Source: Welwitschia mirabilis (lineage: Eukaryota; Gnetophyta; Gnetopsida; Welwitschiales). From it: a DNA stretch of 64,000 nucleotides. A program made the translations under genes and the position numbers. Under the pieces are notes generated by a model that was not told where the DNA came from, made no database searches, and was given only the letters and a program-made list of their open reading frames with translations. The stretch spans positions 171,976,108 to 172,040,107 of the forward strand of contig JBOZIK010000001.1 in NCBI GenBank assembly GCA_051453625.1, in the 5' to 3' direction. Positions 11,206-23,041 of the stretch are shown here, piece by piece. Numbering within the stretch: the stretch's first letter is position 1; each line of letters starts with the position of its first letter.

Positions 11206-13479
11206 TTGTCAGTCCCTGAAAAAGTAAGTGAACAACTATAAATTTTGAGCCAAACTGACTAAGATAAACATTAACTAGGAAAATGTAAGCTATGTTTGAA
11301 AATATCATATGCAAGATTAAATGTCAAAATTTGATAGACTAGATGTATTACCTTAGCTGAGTGTGCAATTGTACTATCATTTTGGATGTATCTAGATGAT
11401 GATGAAGATGACAAACTTTAAAAATGAAATATGAAGATCAATTACTTGTGAAATATGACCATTAGAAGATAAAAATCAAAGCACCTATAAAACTACATTA
11501 GCCCTTCATTTAAAAAATTTGGCATATTGAAAAAAATAGAAATTAAATGTCATACATAAAAATCATCATAAGATATAACCATAATAACTTAAAAAATGAT
11601 TATGATTATGTATATTTAAAATAATAATAACTCAAAATTATGTTTGTAAATTAATCAGTGAGTATAATCCATAAGAGATAAATATATAATCATAACATCA
11701 CTCTCCTAGTCCATGGTCTCCTAAATATTTTGGGTTACACCTGCGAGAAGATTTTGTAACTACTCTGCTGTATCTTGCTAAATAATACACATAATGCATA
11801 TCTTATAAATAATATAAAATTATAACCAGACCAACATATCATATATATGTATTGTGAAAGCTCAAAATGATTCTTGTAAATAAAATATTTACCCAAAAAT
11901 ATCACCTAATATATCCTACCCTCCATAGTTAAAATAAATCTATCCTATATTATGATAATGAAAGAAGAAGTTATTGTTGTTCGAGTTGTCATCTAGATAA
12001 CAAATGTAGGATAATGATTAGTAAAGAAAGAGTTGATAAAATAGTGAAGTTCAAGTAGAGCCAGATAGTTAATGATAGTAATAGTAAGGCCTCAAAAATC
12101 ATTATGAATTTCAAAAGATGGGTAAAAGCCAAGAAATTGTTACTAATAAAGCATGGAAAGGAGGAGAATATAAGGTAGAGAAAGAAGTATCAGGATAGGG
12201 TAGTGATAATGTACCAAGTAGGAAGAAGAAATGTTAAGGAAAAATCCTCAGATGTACCCAAACTTAAAAGCATTCAAGATTAGCAGTGGATGTGTCAAAC
12301 TTAAAAAGGTGAAAAAAAGTATCATTATGAATTAAAGGAATGTCATTTATTAAAGTGCTAAAATAAAGTTAACCCTATGAATAAAAACTATGACTGAAAC
12401 AAAATTATAATAAGAAAACTACTAAATGATCAAATTCTAAATATTATAATTAAAAAGTACAAAAATAACTTTGAAATATCAAGTAAAATGATTAAATAAA
12501 ACAAAATAAAAAAATGAATAACTAAGAAAATAAAGAAGATTGTGTACCTATCCTAAATTCTAATCTAGCAAAGTCCCTTATTAAAAATCATACAATTACT
12601 TGATTAATGATGCATGACATAATGTAAAAAGTTTATAAAATACCACTCGATTAGGTAGTGATGATGCTAAATAGTTCTAATGTTATAACTTAATGAATGA
12701 TAAGATCAAACGCTACTCTAAAATGGAATCATCTACTTCCATTTCAAAATGCACTAGAATCCCAAAAAAATGAAATGATTATGTGAAAGTACTATATACA
12801 TAATAAGTCTAGAAACAAGCAATGCCTTTTATGATACCAGAGACATCACTGATCCATAACCTCTAAGTGATAATTATTTCCATAATAAGGGGAGTGTAAC
12901 CACTTTTATAGGAATAAGGACCCATAAAGCATGGCTAATTGACCCCCTAGTGGAGTTCCCATAGCTACCAACATTACCAAAGTTCCTCTCAGAAAAATTT
13001 ACCCCAGCGTGATAACACATCATAAAAATCATGTTTTTAGCTCAGATACAAAAGATCCCAATCAATATTTTTTCATTTTTTATTTTTTTTCCCTGAAGTA
13101 AATCCTACATGACGAAGTAATGTTAAAGACAAGGATGAATTAATGAAATGAGAAATAAGGGAGAACATTCTTTAGACAATCAAAGACTCACACCATTGAA
13201 AGAGAATACAAGAACCAAAGTGTCTTACTTCAAAATGAATTTAATAGATATACGAATGTTTTAAGATTAGGTAAATTTAATCTTATCACTTTGAAATACT
13301 CAAGTAAAAATTACCTATCATAGTAACTTCATAAAGTAATACATAAGTCAAGTTAAAGATGTTCAAGTGATAGCATGACATCCATCAAAGGAATTGACTA
13401 AGGAAGAATTTAGACAACAATAGAAGAAATTCCTTTTCATCAAGTGGGGATTCTAAGATAAGTGCTTCTATCATGTTTA
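11206..13479 (-). other. Element B 3' non-coding region
   Basis: There is no usable frame between the integrase end and the polypurine tract. It aligns with the 3' regions of elements C (37886-40160, opposite strand) and D (28551-30700). The best-conserved block is at 12880-13060 (ACCCATAAAGCATGGCTAA, then CCTAGTGGAGTTCCCATAGC, then ACCCCAGCGTG). Unlike D, B shows no envelope-like ORF here. A TCATCTAGATAAC palindrome lies near 11986. Confidence 0.6.
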
Positions 13480-14720
13480 AGGTTTAATCAGTAGGTGATT
13501 CATATATTTTTAGCCTTTATTCATTAACTTTCTAAATTTTCCTAGTGTTTAGATCGAAAATTTAGATCGAAAATTTCAACTGAGCCATTAGAATATACTT
13601 TTTTTAAAAGATAGTGATTAATTATTTAAAGGTTAACATGTTATGTGAAAGATGAACTTGAATATTATATAAAATAACTGGTTTACTTGGCTCAAATTAT
13701 TTATGAGTTATCTTTTTATCATATTTAAACTTGGCTTGGGATTTATGAATAAGTTAATAATGTATAACATAGGTATGTTTTTCATCTAGGTGATTACATT
13801 AGGCTAATCGAGTCTTAAGATTTTTATCTAAGTTTACAAGATTAAGTTGATGAATAGATCGATAAGAGTTATAACAAACATCAAGTAGCAAGACACAAAC
13901 TTTTCTGTACACAAGTTCATAAGGTAAAAGGCCAAGATAATTTCATCAAGTAGTACAATAAGCCTAAAGAATATCATTAAGTTTATAAGCCTAAGCTTTA
14001 TTATTAATAGAGACAAGTTTTTGAAGCATCTTCTTAATTTTCCTATTTGCATTTTTATCTTGGCTAATGGATTAGAGGGGATAAGCAAAAGTAATTTAAT
14101 GTTCAATTCCAATGGATAAGAGAATTTTTTAAAAACAATAATTGATGAAATGGATTCCTTAATCACTAATTATGATTCTAGAAAAAGTAAAATAGTGAAT
14201 GATATGAGTCTAGACAAAATTATATATGGTTCAAGCATCATTTGTTGTAGTAGAAATACATTTAACCCATTTAATAACATAATTAATAACCACTAAGATG
14301 TAATTTTTATCATGAGAAGGTGGTTTTCTAGGGCCTATAAAGTCATTCCTGTAATAGTCAAAAGGTTCACATTCAAGGATAGGTTTAAGGAGCATATCTT
14401 AAAAGTGAGTTAGGTTATCATAATGTTGACAAACATCACATCTTATAGTAAAATAAAAAAAATCCTTAAAAAGATAGGTCAATAGAAACTAAAGTGGAGA
14501 ATTTTCATTGCAGTTTTTTAGCCACTAAAGTATCTCCTACATACTCTACCATAGAAAAAAAGGTTAAGGATGTTAGTATTTTTCTAATCTAGCATACATT
14601 TATGCATGATTTAGGCTTTTAACCTATGGTAAATATGGGGATCATTCCAATCATAATTGCTAATCATATGAAGAAAAGATTTTCATTGATTATGGGTCCA
14701 ATGCTGAGGTGTCTTTATGG
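13480..14720 (-). pseudogene. pol: Element B integrase remnant
   Basis: Gypsy integrase, read from about 14700 down. The CDVCQHYDNLTHF zinc-finger end (near 14430) and EPFDYYRNDFIGPRKPP follow, where the first catalytic Asp region DFIGP is readable (14321-14346). Next come YILVVINYVIKWV, then IISDxGIHFIN with the second catalytic Asp (14140-14171), then LGLLPYELVYRKVCVL. The end is a GKFRKLMNKG-type motif near 13540, the counterpart of the KVNGxRLK close of gypsy integrases without a chromodomain. Stops and frameshifts interrupt it. This is a firm family call, with a frame of 110 codons still open at 13834-14166 but shifted from the integrase frame in part. Confidence 0.85.
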
Positions 14721-14999
14721 TAACAAGGTAACTCATAATGTTAGCATACCTAGGAGCAGGGTGAGTAGAGGAGATGCCATAGAGTTATTTAATAGTAAAT
14801 AGTTATTCATTAAGAAAGTAATAATTTATTGGTAATTTATCAAGAGAACAATAAAGTTGAGATAAGTGATTTGCCACAATGTTATGTTTTTTAGCTTTGT
14901 CAATGATGATAAGATTGCATTCTCTCTCTTTTTTGAATCAGAAAAGAAATGTATATTACCATTAAAAGAACTCATTACAATATACTCTAGGCATTTATA

Positions 15000-15850
15000 A
15001 AGGGTCAAAGGCCATAAAACTCTCTATATCATTATGTCTATACAATTAGCATCAATTCCTTTCCAATATCCTCCCACCTTTTACTTATGTTTTGAAAGAC
15101 TCTAGTGTTCCTTTCTCTTTGTATACTATAAATAGTAGCAATAAAGACTTCCCTACCCTCTTTATAAATTGTGCTCCTCTCTTAATTGTCTTAGAGAATC
15201 AAAACAAAAGATGAAAACAACTTGTACATCTATGATTTAACTTTAGAAAGTAAAAAACAAAAGACCAAAGATATTGTGCAAAAGAACAATGAAATAACAA
15301 GTGATTAATAATATCAAGCTGCTGCAAACATAAAGCATAAAGAGTTTCCACCCACATACCCTAAGAGGCCAAGATATATTTGGATAAAAACTTATCATGA
15401 GCTGTTATCTAGTAAATAAAAGCATGCCTGGGAAAGGAGAGCACTTTCATACTATCTTACATAAAACCATCTTATCCTTTAGTTGTAACATCATTGATAG
15501 ATCTTCCTCAAATAGAATTTACCTTGCAAGCTCTAGTAATATTGAATTCTTGCATGATAAGGATTCACCTAATAAGTCTAGCACTAGTATCTTTCTTGGT
15601 AATAAGGTAATGTATAACTACATAATCTATGTAATCATTGATATGAAAGCTAAGAAGATAGTATCTAAGGTAATCAAGGCAAAAGATAATGGCAAGCATT
15701 TCTTTTTTAGTGGTAGTGTAGTTACTATAAACCTTAGATAAATTTTTACTAATGTAAGATATAACTTTAAAACTTTTTTCATATTTTGACTTAAGAATCT
15801 CATCCATAGCAATGTTATAAGAGTTACATATAAATTAAAGATTCTTAGTC
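15000..15850 (-). pseudogene. pol: Element B RNase H remnant
   Basis: Gypsy RNase H, which removes the RNA strand during reverse transcription. From about 15812 down the frame reads EILKSKYEKSFKVISY, then SNYTTTKKEMLAIIF (the NYTTTEKELLAVVFA motif), then YLLSFHINDYIDYVVIHYL and KKDTSARLIRW, typical of the plant gypsy pattern YTDHxALKYL..KKDxKPRLIRW. The Asp of the YTDH motif is retained as YIDY. About 80 codons are open at 15565-15807. It lies between RT (right) and the integrase linker (left), as expected for the - strand. Confidence 0.85.
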
Positions 15851-16640
15851 TAATTAGGTTCCATTATAAGATGTTTAGAAGAAATTTTATTTTTAAGTGT
15901 TTCAAAAGCAAGTAAATATGAGTCATTCCAATCAAACTTAGCTATTTTCTCAAGTAATGAGTAAAGAGGTTTAAAAATCTTAGCATAGTCCTAGATAAAA
16001 TGGTAATAGAATCTAGCATGACAAGAAAAGATCTAAATTGTTTAATACTAGTTAGAATATTAAGGTTTCAAATGATTCCAAATTTTATGAGTCCATTTTA
16101 ATTCCCTCGCTAGAAATATGATGACCTAAAACAATCTCATTATTAACAAGAAAAAATGTTTTTTCCAACTCAAGTATAGGTCCCTTTCTATAGATCTATT
16201 TAAGATTCCTCTGTTATATCAGAGAAGATTTTCATCATTGCACATTGAAAAGTTCTAGGGCACTACAAAGTTGAAGGGGAATTTTTATAAAGATAAAGGT
16301 TTCAAAAGGGGAAGTTAAGGTTGATTTTTCTTAGTTCTTACTAGCTATGTAAACCTGATTATAACTACTATATTCATCAAAAAATAGTAGTAGGCATGTC
16401 CTTAAATTCATCAAATACTTGATCTAAAAAGAGTAAATGGTAATGATCCTTCTCAGTAATCTCATTAAGTTTTCTAAAGTCAATACACATCCTCCACTTT
16501 CCATCCTTCTTAGGTACTATCATTAATGGCTAATCCACTTACTATCAGACATAGCATAAATAATTTCAGCATTCATAAGTTTAATAATTATAAGTTTAAT
16601 GACTTTCTTAAGAATTAAGTTAAATCTTGATTAGGATTGC
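15851..16640 (-). pseudogene. pol: Element B reverse transcriptase remnant lacking the catalytic segment
   Basis: The RT N-terminal part is readable near 16480-16570 (- strand WRMCIDFRKLN, the VCIDYRKLN motif), as are downstream parts near 16100-16180 (ISSEGIKMDS-like after a NEIVLGHHIS-like stretch). Compared with element D over the same interval, about 100 bp that should contain the FxDDF catalytic loop are absent between about 16190 and 16230: D has FIDD at 32880-32891, while B joins the sequence before and after it. The enzyme is therefore dead beyond point mutation. Confidence 0.75.
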
Positions 16641-16849
16641 CTAACTAATTTAGTTTTATCTTTAAGGTAGATTTTATGTTAAACTATGGAAGGTGGAATG
16701 GCAGATAAATCCTTATAGGTTCAAGTAAAAGCATTTTCCTTAAAAGTTAAAATTGAGAATAAGTTGGATTCTTATTGATGGGTAAGATGTTTACTTATCA
16801 CCAAGGGTTTCATAAGATTATTGAATAAAAAGATGTATTTTAAACATTT

Positions 16850-17600
16850 AAGTAATTATTTCAATTCTAACTTGTAATCTACATTTACTATTATTGGACA
16901 CCTGTTATTGACTGTTATCCAATACTTTCTTCTAGATGATAGTAATGGATGGTATCCCTCATCAAAATGATTTTTAGTTGATCCTACATGTTTAACTTCT
17001 TCATAATTTAAAACTTCTTCATCCTTATGATTGAAATAATTTATTTCAGTTGGATCATCATATAAAGGTAGCTCATGTAGCATTTTTAATCTCTCTTCAA
17101 TTGGGTAATGTTGTAAAAATAAATTTGGTTTAATTTATTCTTTTAAATTTCAATCATTTATCATATATTTCTCATTAGTATTAAAAACTCTAATAGTGAA
17201 TTTCTTATTACTCATATGACATTTCATCATTATAGATCGTGTGTTAATAATAGAGTAGGTGGTTGCATAAAAGGCTCTTTGTAAGAGTAGTGAATAATCT
17301 TAGTCATATTCTACTTTCATAATAACCACATCTATGGGGTGGAAAGCTTATCCTATTTGGATGACTAAGTCTTTAATGATCTTTAAGGGTTCTTAATTAA
17401 AGTATCAGCTAACTCTAAAACAATTCATATAGGTTTTTTTTTAATACATATGTGAAGAGACATGATGTTTACACTTGATCCTATATTCATAAAGCCTTTT
17501 ATAATTCTTTTGTTTTCTTTCAAAGTAATACTCATTGTTGCTATCCTAGGATCTTTGAATTTGGAACACTTTTGCTTAACTAAGTTGGAGATAGATTATG
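16850..17600 (-). pseudogene. pol: Element B aspartic protease remnant
   Basis: Read on the - strand, 17467-17487 gives NIGSSVN, the counterpart of the Athila/Tat-type DLGASVNLLP active site, with the catalytic Asp replaced by Asn (GAT to AAT). Upstream, LEMVFLSQ-like and PKYAK-like stretches belong to the gag-protease junction. An open stretch at 16856-17083 reads ELPLYDDPTEINYF, corresponding to the linker between protease and RT. Several stops are present. Confidence 0.7.
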
Positions 17601-19250
17601 AAAGGAAGACCTTACTAGAGATGGTATTCTTTTTTTATTCTAACTAAGTCTTTCCATAACTTAGCATACTTAGGATTTTATTATAAGAGTTTCCAAAAGG
17701 ATAAGTTGATGCTAACTTATTACATTAAAACTTTTAAGTATTCCTTAAAGATAGGATTTGTGTTAAATATATCAAGCTAAGGGGTAGTTGATTTGTTTTC
17801 TTATGAATAATTTTTTGTGATAGGCTTATCTTTAAGAGGTAAAGGAAAGTTATGTGTTTCTAAGATTTTTACATCATCTTGCTCCTTATCTTTTCAACAT
17901 TTTCCAAAGTTGAAGTGTCATAGGTAGGTGGTGTTATATCATTTTCACTTCTAATCACCACCTTCTAATCTTTCTTAACTTCATTTAGGATTGGTAAAGG
18001 TTGAGATGAAAAAGACCCTTTTAGTCGTTGGTTAGTTAAAATCATTTGTTAAAGTATAGTAACTAAGTTTTTAATGTTATTACTTTAATTTTCAGTGGCT
18101 ATGTTGGTTATTTCTTGAATTTTTCTCAACTCCTATATTGAGTCTCTAAGTGAATCATTTTGATTTTATTGAAAATTTGAGGTACTTATTTGAAATTTAG
18201 AGTTACTTAATTGAAAATTTGAATTTTTGAGTCTATTCTCAAAAGGTCAAAAATTTGGATACCCACTCATTCTTTACTGATATTGTGATGGATTTCTAAA
18301 GTTGGAAGGATTTTGGTTGAATGCATATACTTCTTCAAATATCTTCTCTTTACATATTGATAATAAGAGACATTCCTTTATTGAATGAGAGTTTTCTTCA
18401 CATAAATCACATGTTGAAATTACATTCCTCTCATTTGTTACCTTTGCATCAACTATTATTTAAATGTATTTCTCTAAAGTAGTAGTGAAATTTTTAATCA
18501 TATTAGTTAAATTACATTTTTCATCCTTCTTATTATGCCTTACTTCTTTTAAGTCTTTTATGATTTAACCTACAGTTTAATTTTCTCTAGATTTAGTTTT
18601 GATCAAGTTTGACTTATCTCAACTAGATTTTTCAATAACTTTCATGATTCATTTCTATCATAAGAAAAATATACAAGTTATTTTGTTTGACTATCTAATC
18701 CACTAAAAAAATAATCTATCAACTCTTATTTAGAAAATCCATCAACAAAGTTGGAATAAATAAATATAATAAATCATTCATAAGTTATAGCATAATATTC
18801 ATGGGGTTATTTTTAAAAGTTAATGACCTCCTTCCTTCTTTTTTTCATGGTGCTTTCACTCATAAATCTTTTAATAAAAGCTTCTTACGCTTGATTCCAT
18901 GACTTAAGACTTTTGCATGGAATGGTTCTAAGTTAAAGTTTAGCTTTTTTTTAAGTGTGATAGGAAAGATAACCATATAAGTTTGATACTAATTCATTTC
19001 TTTCCATTTCCTGAGATAAGAAAAAGTTATTCTATATCAGCTAGATGTTGAAATGAGTCCTCTTCAAGTTTTCTCAAAAATATTTGGTATACACTTAAGT
19101 TTCTAAGTTCTACATCATCATTAAGATCTAAGTGGAAAGGATTTTGGATCTCATGCTTTCTATTAACTATCAAATCTCTAAGTAAAGAATTTGCATTTGA
19201 AGTAGATGTTCTTACATGGTCGATATACGAGACAAAGTGTTTTTTTTTTA
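17601..19250 (-). pseudogene. gag: Element B gag remnant with intact CCHC knuckle
   Basis: Gag of an Athila-type element. The core lies about 18660-19150, where the - strand gives a FPITLKKK-like stretch found in retrotransposon gag domains. The nucleocapsid motif at 18370-18411 reads CDLCEENSHSIKEC, a perfect C-x2-C-x4-H-x4-C. It is followed by AFNQNPSNFRNPSQYQ, the counterpart of the asparagine-rich tail ending HPNFSW in this lineage. A leader-side purine-rich stretch at 19610-19680 (+ strand) would be pyrimidine-rich in the transcript. Stops are frequent. Confidence 0.75.
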
Positions 19251-19978
19251 TGTTGATTTTGACATAAATAAAGAAGAAATAAAATGATTTGCTTCTCTTC
19301 TATCATTGTTACAATTTTTTTCCTGAAAAATTTGATTTTGAAATAACAAAAGTAGAAAAATATTATTCTTCTATCCTTGGAATTTTCATACCTAGAATGT
19401 GCATACCTAGATTTTTCTCAAAGTTAAATAAGCCTTCTTTAAAGCTTTCTTCAATCAAACTCTACTCCCTCTAATATTTCATATTTTTATCAAAATTCAC
19501 CATGTTCCTGCATACTCAAAAATGCATAATGGTTATCATCTTGACCATCATTCAAATGATATTAGAGATAATCAACAAATATATTTTGTAGAAATAAAGA
19601 AAAATGAACTAGAAAAAGAAAAAAAAGAAAGAAAAAAGAAAGAAAGAAATAGAAATAGAAATAAAAATACTAACAATAATCTACTTAATCATCTAGAAAA
19701 TTGAGGAGATAATGTTGACCTTACTATGCTATCAAAAATAGAAAAATAGAATTGCAGAAAGAAAAACACAAAAAAATTAAATTGCAAATGTTCATTTGTT
19801 CATGTTATCTGGATGACAAAGAGGATGACAGGGCTTATTAACTATATGAATAAAATTTCAGAAATTAACCTATAAAATTTAAAATAAAAAAAGTACAATA
19901 CTACTTCAAATAAATAACCTGAATTGAGATTCAAGGTACTTATCTGATATAGCAATAATCATATAGCTCCTTGTGGTC
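19251..19978 (-). other. Element B leader between primer site and gag
   Basis: No gene is present. The leader carries the nested palindrome found in the other Athila-like elements: TTATCTGGATGAC then GAGGATGACAG at about 19805-19840. It also holds a purine-rich low-complexity tract (19610-19680, + strand). Confidence 0.5.
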
Positions 19979-19996
19979 TTTCCCAGCAATAGTACA
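19979..19996 (-). other. Element B primer-binding site, tRNA-Asp type
   Basis: On the - strand it reads TGTACTATTGCTGGGAAA, four bases after the 5' LTR. The 3' end of plant tRNA-Asp(GTC) gives a primer site TGGCGCCGTTGCCGGGG; this copy keeps the spacing and most transition-tolerant matches. It is the most decayed primer site in the window. Confidence 0.6.
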
Positions 19997-20000
19997 AAAA

Positions 20001-21248
20001 TGTGATGATGTGAATTTATGCAATTCTTAAGTCCTTAAGAAAATCCTATAAATCACAAATTCTTACACAAAACACATACTAATACAGATGAGAGTTAATC
20101 TAAATGCCATAATCTAATGAAAGCACTAGGATAGAAGTTAAAGAATTAACTTTAGTAAAATATTTTTGGGGTTTTTCTATTAAGTAAATAAAAATAAGAA
20201 ATAATGTAGGAATATAATACAAGATAAATGCTAATGTAATGCTTATAAATGAGATGTAAATTAAATAACTCTAAGTATTAAATCTATTTAACTAACAATA
20301 TTTTTGTTATCACGATCAGTCTATATAACTTAGATTAATTAGAAAAACTATCACTTAATCCTAATTAACGTAGTTATAAATCACATTGAATGGAATATGA
20401 ATAAATATAACTATAATAACTATGAAAATGCAAGATGAAATGAAATGTAGGTACTTAAACTAACAATATCAACCTATCAAAGGTTACTCTTATGATCTAA
20501 AATTAACTATGAAGCTATCATGATATCATAACCAACATAAACTATATGGTTGATACACATAATAAAAGTAAAATAATCTTTTATTAATCTTAAACAAAGC
20601 ATCTACTTATAAAGAAGCAAAACTTCAATGAAGGATATATAGCCTAATACTAATAAAGACTTCTCTTTGTAGCATAGAATGGATTTCTTACCTTTTGATC
20701 TCCCATCATAAAATTTTCTAATATAAAAAGATGTTCTCAGAAGTGAGGGCAAGAGGGTATTTATAGTTCTACATGGAAGGTTCTAGAATAAAATCTTAAA
20801 AGTCAAAAATAAAATCCTAGTAGCCTAAATGGAGTGCATGACTCCATTACAAAGATAATTTGTTTATTCATATAAAATAATTATTTTATTGTCTATAATC
20901 CAAATGATTATGGGATATGATGCCTTATAATAAAAGATGACTTATCACTAGTCTTAGTCCATGCCAACATCCTTATTAGCTCTGAATGTATTGTTATTTA
21001 GTAACTGTTATCTAGATGACGACATGGATAGAATCCTCTTAAGTTCTTCATTGAGGGAAATTAATATTCTAGATCATTGAGATCTTCCTTAGACTGCTAA
21101 GTATTAGAATTTACATGAAATGCCTTTAAATATGCTAAGGATTGCACATTTCCATGATTATTCCATTAGTTATTCAAAATCATGAGAACTCCACTTATAA
21201 AAGTACTCAAAATACCCCATCAAATACATATAATTTAGCATTACAACA
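20001..21248 (-). repeat. Element B 5' LTR
   Basis: Left end TGTGATGATGTGAATTTATG, right end ATTTAGCATTACAACA. It pairs with 9920-11190. It carries the shared TATA motif at 20758-20765 and the TTATCTAGATGACGACA palindrome near 21008. The right boundary is set by CTCGT, the B target duplication. Confidence 0.85.
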
Positions 21249-21726
21249 CTCGTATAAAATGAAGTAATTACATTAGTTTATATAACCATAGAGAAAGCTA
21301 CTAATATCATTATTAGAACACATGTTGAGAGAAGTTCTAGAATTTCCAATTTAAACTTGGATTAACAATGAGTTTATTTAAACTCATTGTTTTCTTGTAC
21401 ATTAGGGGATTCATTTTATTTTTGAGTCATATTCGAATTTACTATTGATCCTAGTCATATGAGATGTATAGCATAATTTTATCTTAGTAATATGGGATAT
21501 GCAGTATACTTTTTCGATTTGGAATTATAGGGATGTGTAATGTACATAACAATTCATATCTATTATGATATGTGTAGTCATAAATTAACTACTTCTTACA
21601 TGAAGTAATTCATCTACACAATAACTCCTTTAAGGAGGTTTTATTATAGGTTGCATTTCCAAGATTCTCCTTTGGCACTCAAGTAGTTCATTAGGAAAAA
21701 AATAGATTTGTACATTGAGGGGGAAT
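21249..21726 (+). pseudogene. pol: Element A pol tail and polypurine tract, resumed after element B
   Basis: Directly after B's target duplication the copia sequence resumes. Around 21320-21370 a worn copia C-terminus can be suspected (a short Leu-rich stretch after ACACATGTTGAGAGAAG). The rest is non-coding up to GAGGGGGAA at 21717-21725, a clear copia polypurine tract, immediately followed by the start of the 3' LTR (TTACTAAGGTTTGTATGCA). The coding tail is tentative; the polypurine tract is firm because it abuts the sequence that matches the 5' LTR start. Confidence 0.65.
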
Positions 21727-21744
21727 TACTAAGGTTTGTATGCA
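21727..21744 (+). repeat. Element A 3' LTR, first 18 bp
   Basis: TACTAAGGTTTGTATGCA matches the 5' LTR start CACTAAGGTTTATACGTA. Element C interrupts it here; the remainder lies at 42175-42345. The last five bases are the C target duplication ATGCA. Confidence 0.7.
21740..21744. repeat. TSD of element C, left copy (ATGCA)
   Basis: ATGCA precedes the C 5' LTR and recurs exactly at 42170-42174, where the interrupted copia LTR continues (ATGCATACTATGG; 5' LTR counterpart TACGTACACCATGG). Confidence 0.8.
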
Positions 21745-23020
21745 TATTGTAATATCAAATTGTATGTATCTGATGGGGTATTTTAACTACTTTTGTAAGA
21801 CATTTAGATAAGTTTAAGTGGAGTTTTAACAATTATGAAGAACTAATGGAATGATCATGAAAATGTACAATTCTTAACATATTTGAAGGCATTTTAGGCA
21901 AATTTTGATGCTTATCATTGTGAGAAGGATTCTAATGATTTGTGAGGCTCATTGTCCTTAACCAAAGAAATCAAGAGGATGCCATTCATATTATCATCTA
22001 GACAACAATCATTAGATGATCATACATTTGGAGCTAATAGGGATGCTAACATGGAATGGGACTAAAAACTAAAGAGTAATCTTTATTATGTGGTGTTATT
22101 CCCATAATTATTCAAATGATAATCAAGATTATACTTACGTTATATGATGATGAATATAATTTATTGTCTTTGTAAAGGAGTCATACATCCCATTTAGATT
22201 ATTAGGGTTTCATTTCCAACTTCCAAGTCTTATTTAATCTTCCATACAGAACTATAAATACCTCCTTGTCCTTACTTCTAAAACCATTTTTTATATTTGA
22301 AAATATTGTAATGTAAGATTGAATGACAAGAGGTCTATCTTAACTATAGAAAGAAGTCTTTCTTGGTATTGGATTATGTATCCTCCATTAAAATGATGCT
22401 ACTTTGTAAGTAAATGCTTTTTTTGAGATTAATGAAATAGTTGCTTTATTTTTATTATGTACATCTCTCTTATGGTTTATGTTGATTATGATTTTGTGAT
22501 AGTTTCATACTTTCATAGTTGACCTAGATTATAAGGGCAATCTTTGATACGTTGATATTGTTAGTTTAAGTACTTGCATTTAATTTCATCATACATTTTC
22601 ATGGTTATAATAGTTGCATTTATCTATATTCTATTCAATGTTCCTTATAAATTATGTTGGTTAGGTTTAAGTAATAATTATTTCTAATTAATCTAAGTTA
22701 TACGAGCCAACCTTGATGATAAAAATATTGGTATTAGAATATATTCATTACCTAGAGTTATTTCATTTGCATCTCATTTATCAATATTACATTATCGTTT
22801 GTCCTGCATTGTATTTCTGTATTGTTTATTATTTTCTTTTACTTAATAGAAAAAGACTAAAAGTACTTTGCCAAATTAATTCTCTAACTTCAAGTCTAGG
22901 ACCTTTGATAATTATATCAGGTTAATTGCCAACTATACTAGTGTGTGTTTTACATAAGCATTTGTGATTGACAGGGATTTTCTTAAAGACTTAAGAAACC
23001 CACCAATGCACACTGCAACA
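21745..23020 (+). repeat. Element C 5' LTR
   Basis: 1276 bp, from TATTGTAATATCAAATTG to CACACTGCAACA. It is the inverted counterpart of element B's LTRs only about 500 bp away (20001-21248). It contains ATTATCATCTAGACAACA near 21995 and the shared TATA motif. Confidence 0.85.
22253..22260 (+). promoter_or_regulatory. Putative TATA box in element C 5' LTR
   Basis: TATAAATA in GAACTATAAATACCTCC. It is at the position conserved across this LTR family, followed by a T/C-rich run where transcription would begin. Confidence 0.6.
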
Positions 23021-23023
23021 TTT

Positions 23024-23041
23024 TAGTGCCATTTCTAAGAA
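23024..23041 (+). other. Element C primer-binding site, tRNA-Asp type
   Basis: TAGTGCCATTTCTAAGAA, three bases after the LTR. Against TGGCGCCGTTGCCGGGGA, nearly every difference is G-to-A or C-to-T. AAGGCC follows, as at 62076. Confidence 0.7.

Larger units (their letters stand above)
9920..21248 (-). mobile_element. Element B: Athila-like Ty3/gypsy retrotransposon inserted in copia A
   Basis: An 11.3-kb element on the - strand with LTRs of 1271 and 1248 bp, a tRNA-Asp-type primer site, and decayed gag, protease, RT, RNase H and integrase in gypsy order. The LTR ends resemble TGTTG...CAACA. The flanking 5-bp duplication is CTCAT/CTCGT. It sits in the RNase H end of element A, whose tail resumes directly after it, so B is younger than A. 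The Athila-type assignment rests on the primer site, the gag CCHC followed by an NPSNFRNPSQYQ-type tail, the DxGSSVN protease motif, and the absence of a chromodomain. It is inactive: the catalytic region of RT is deleted and the protease aspartate is changed. Confidence 0.85.

Noticed and set aside
15397-15741. A 114-codon + strand open frame
   Set aside because: It is antisense to the clear RNase H of element B (- strand NYTTTKKEMLAIIF) and so is a shadow frame.
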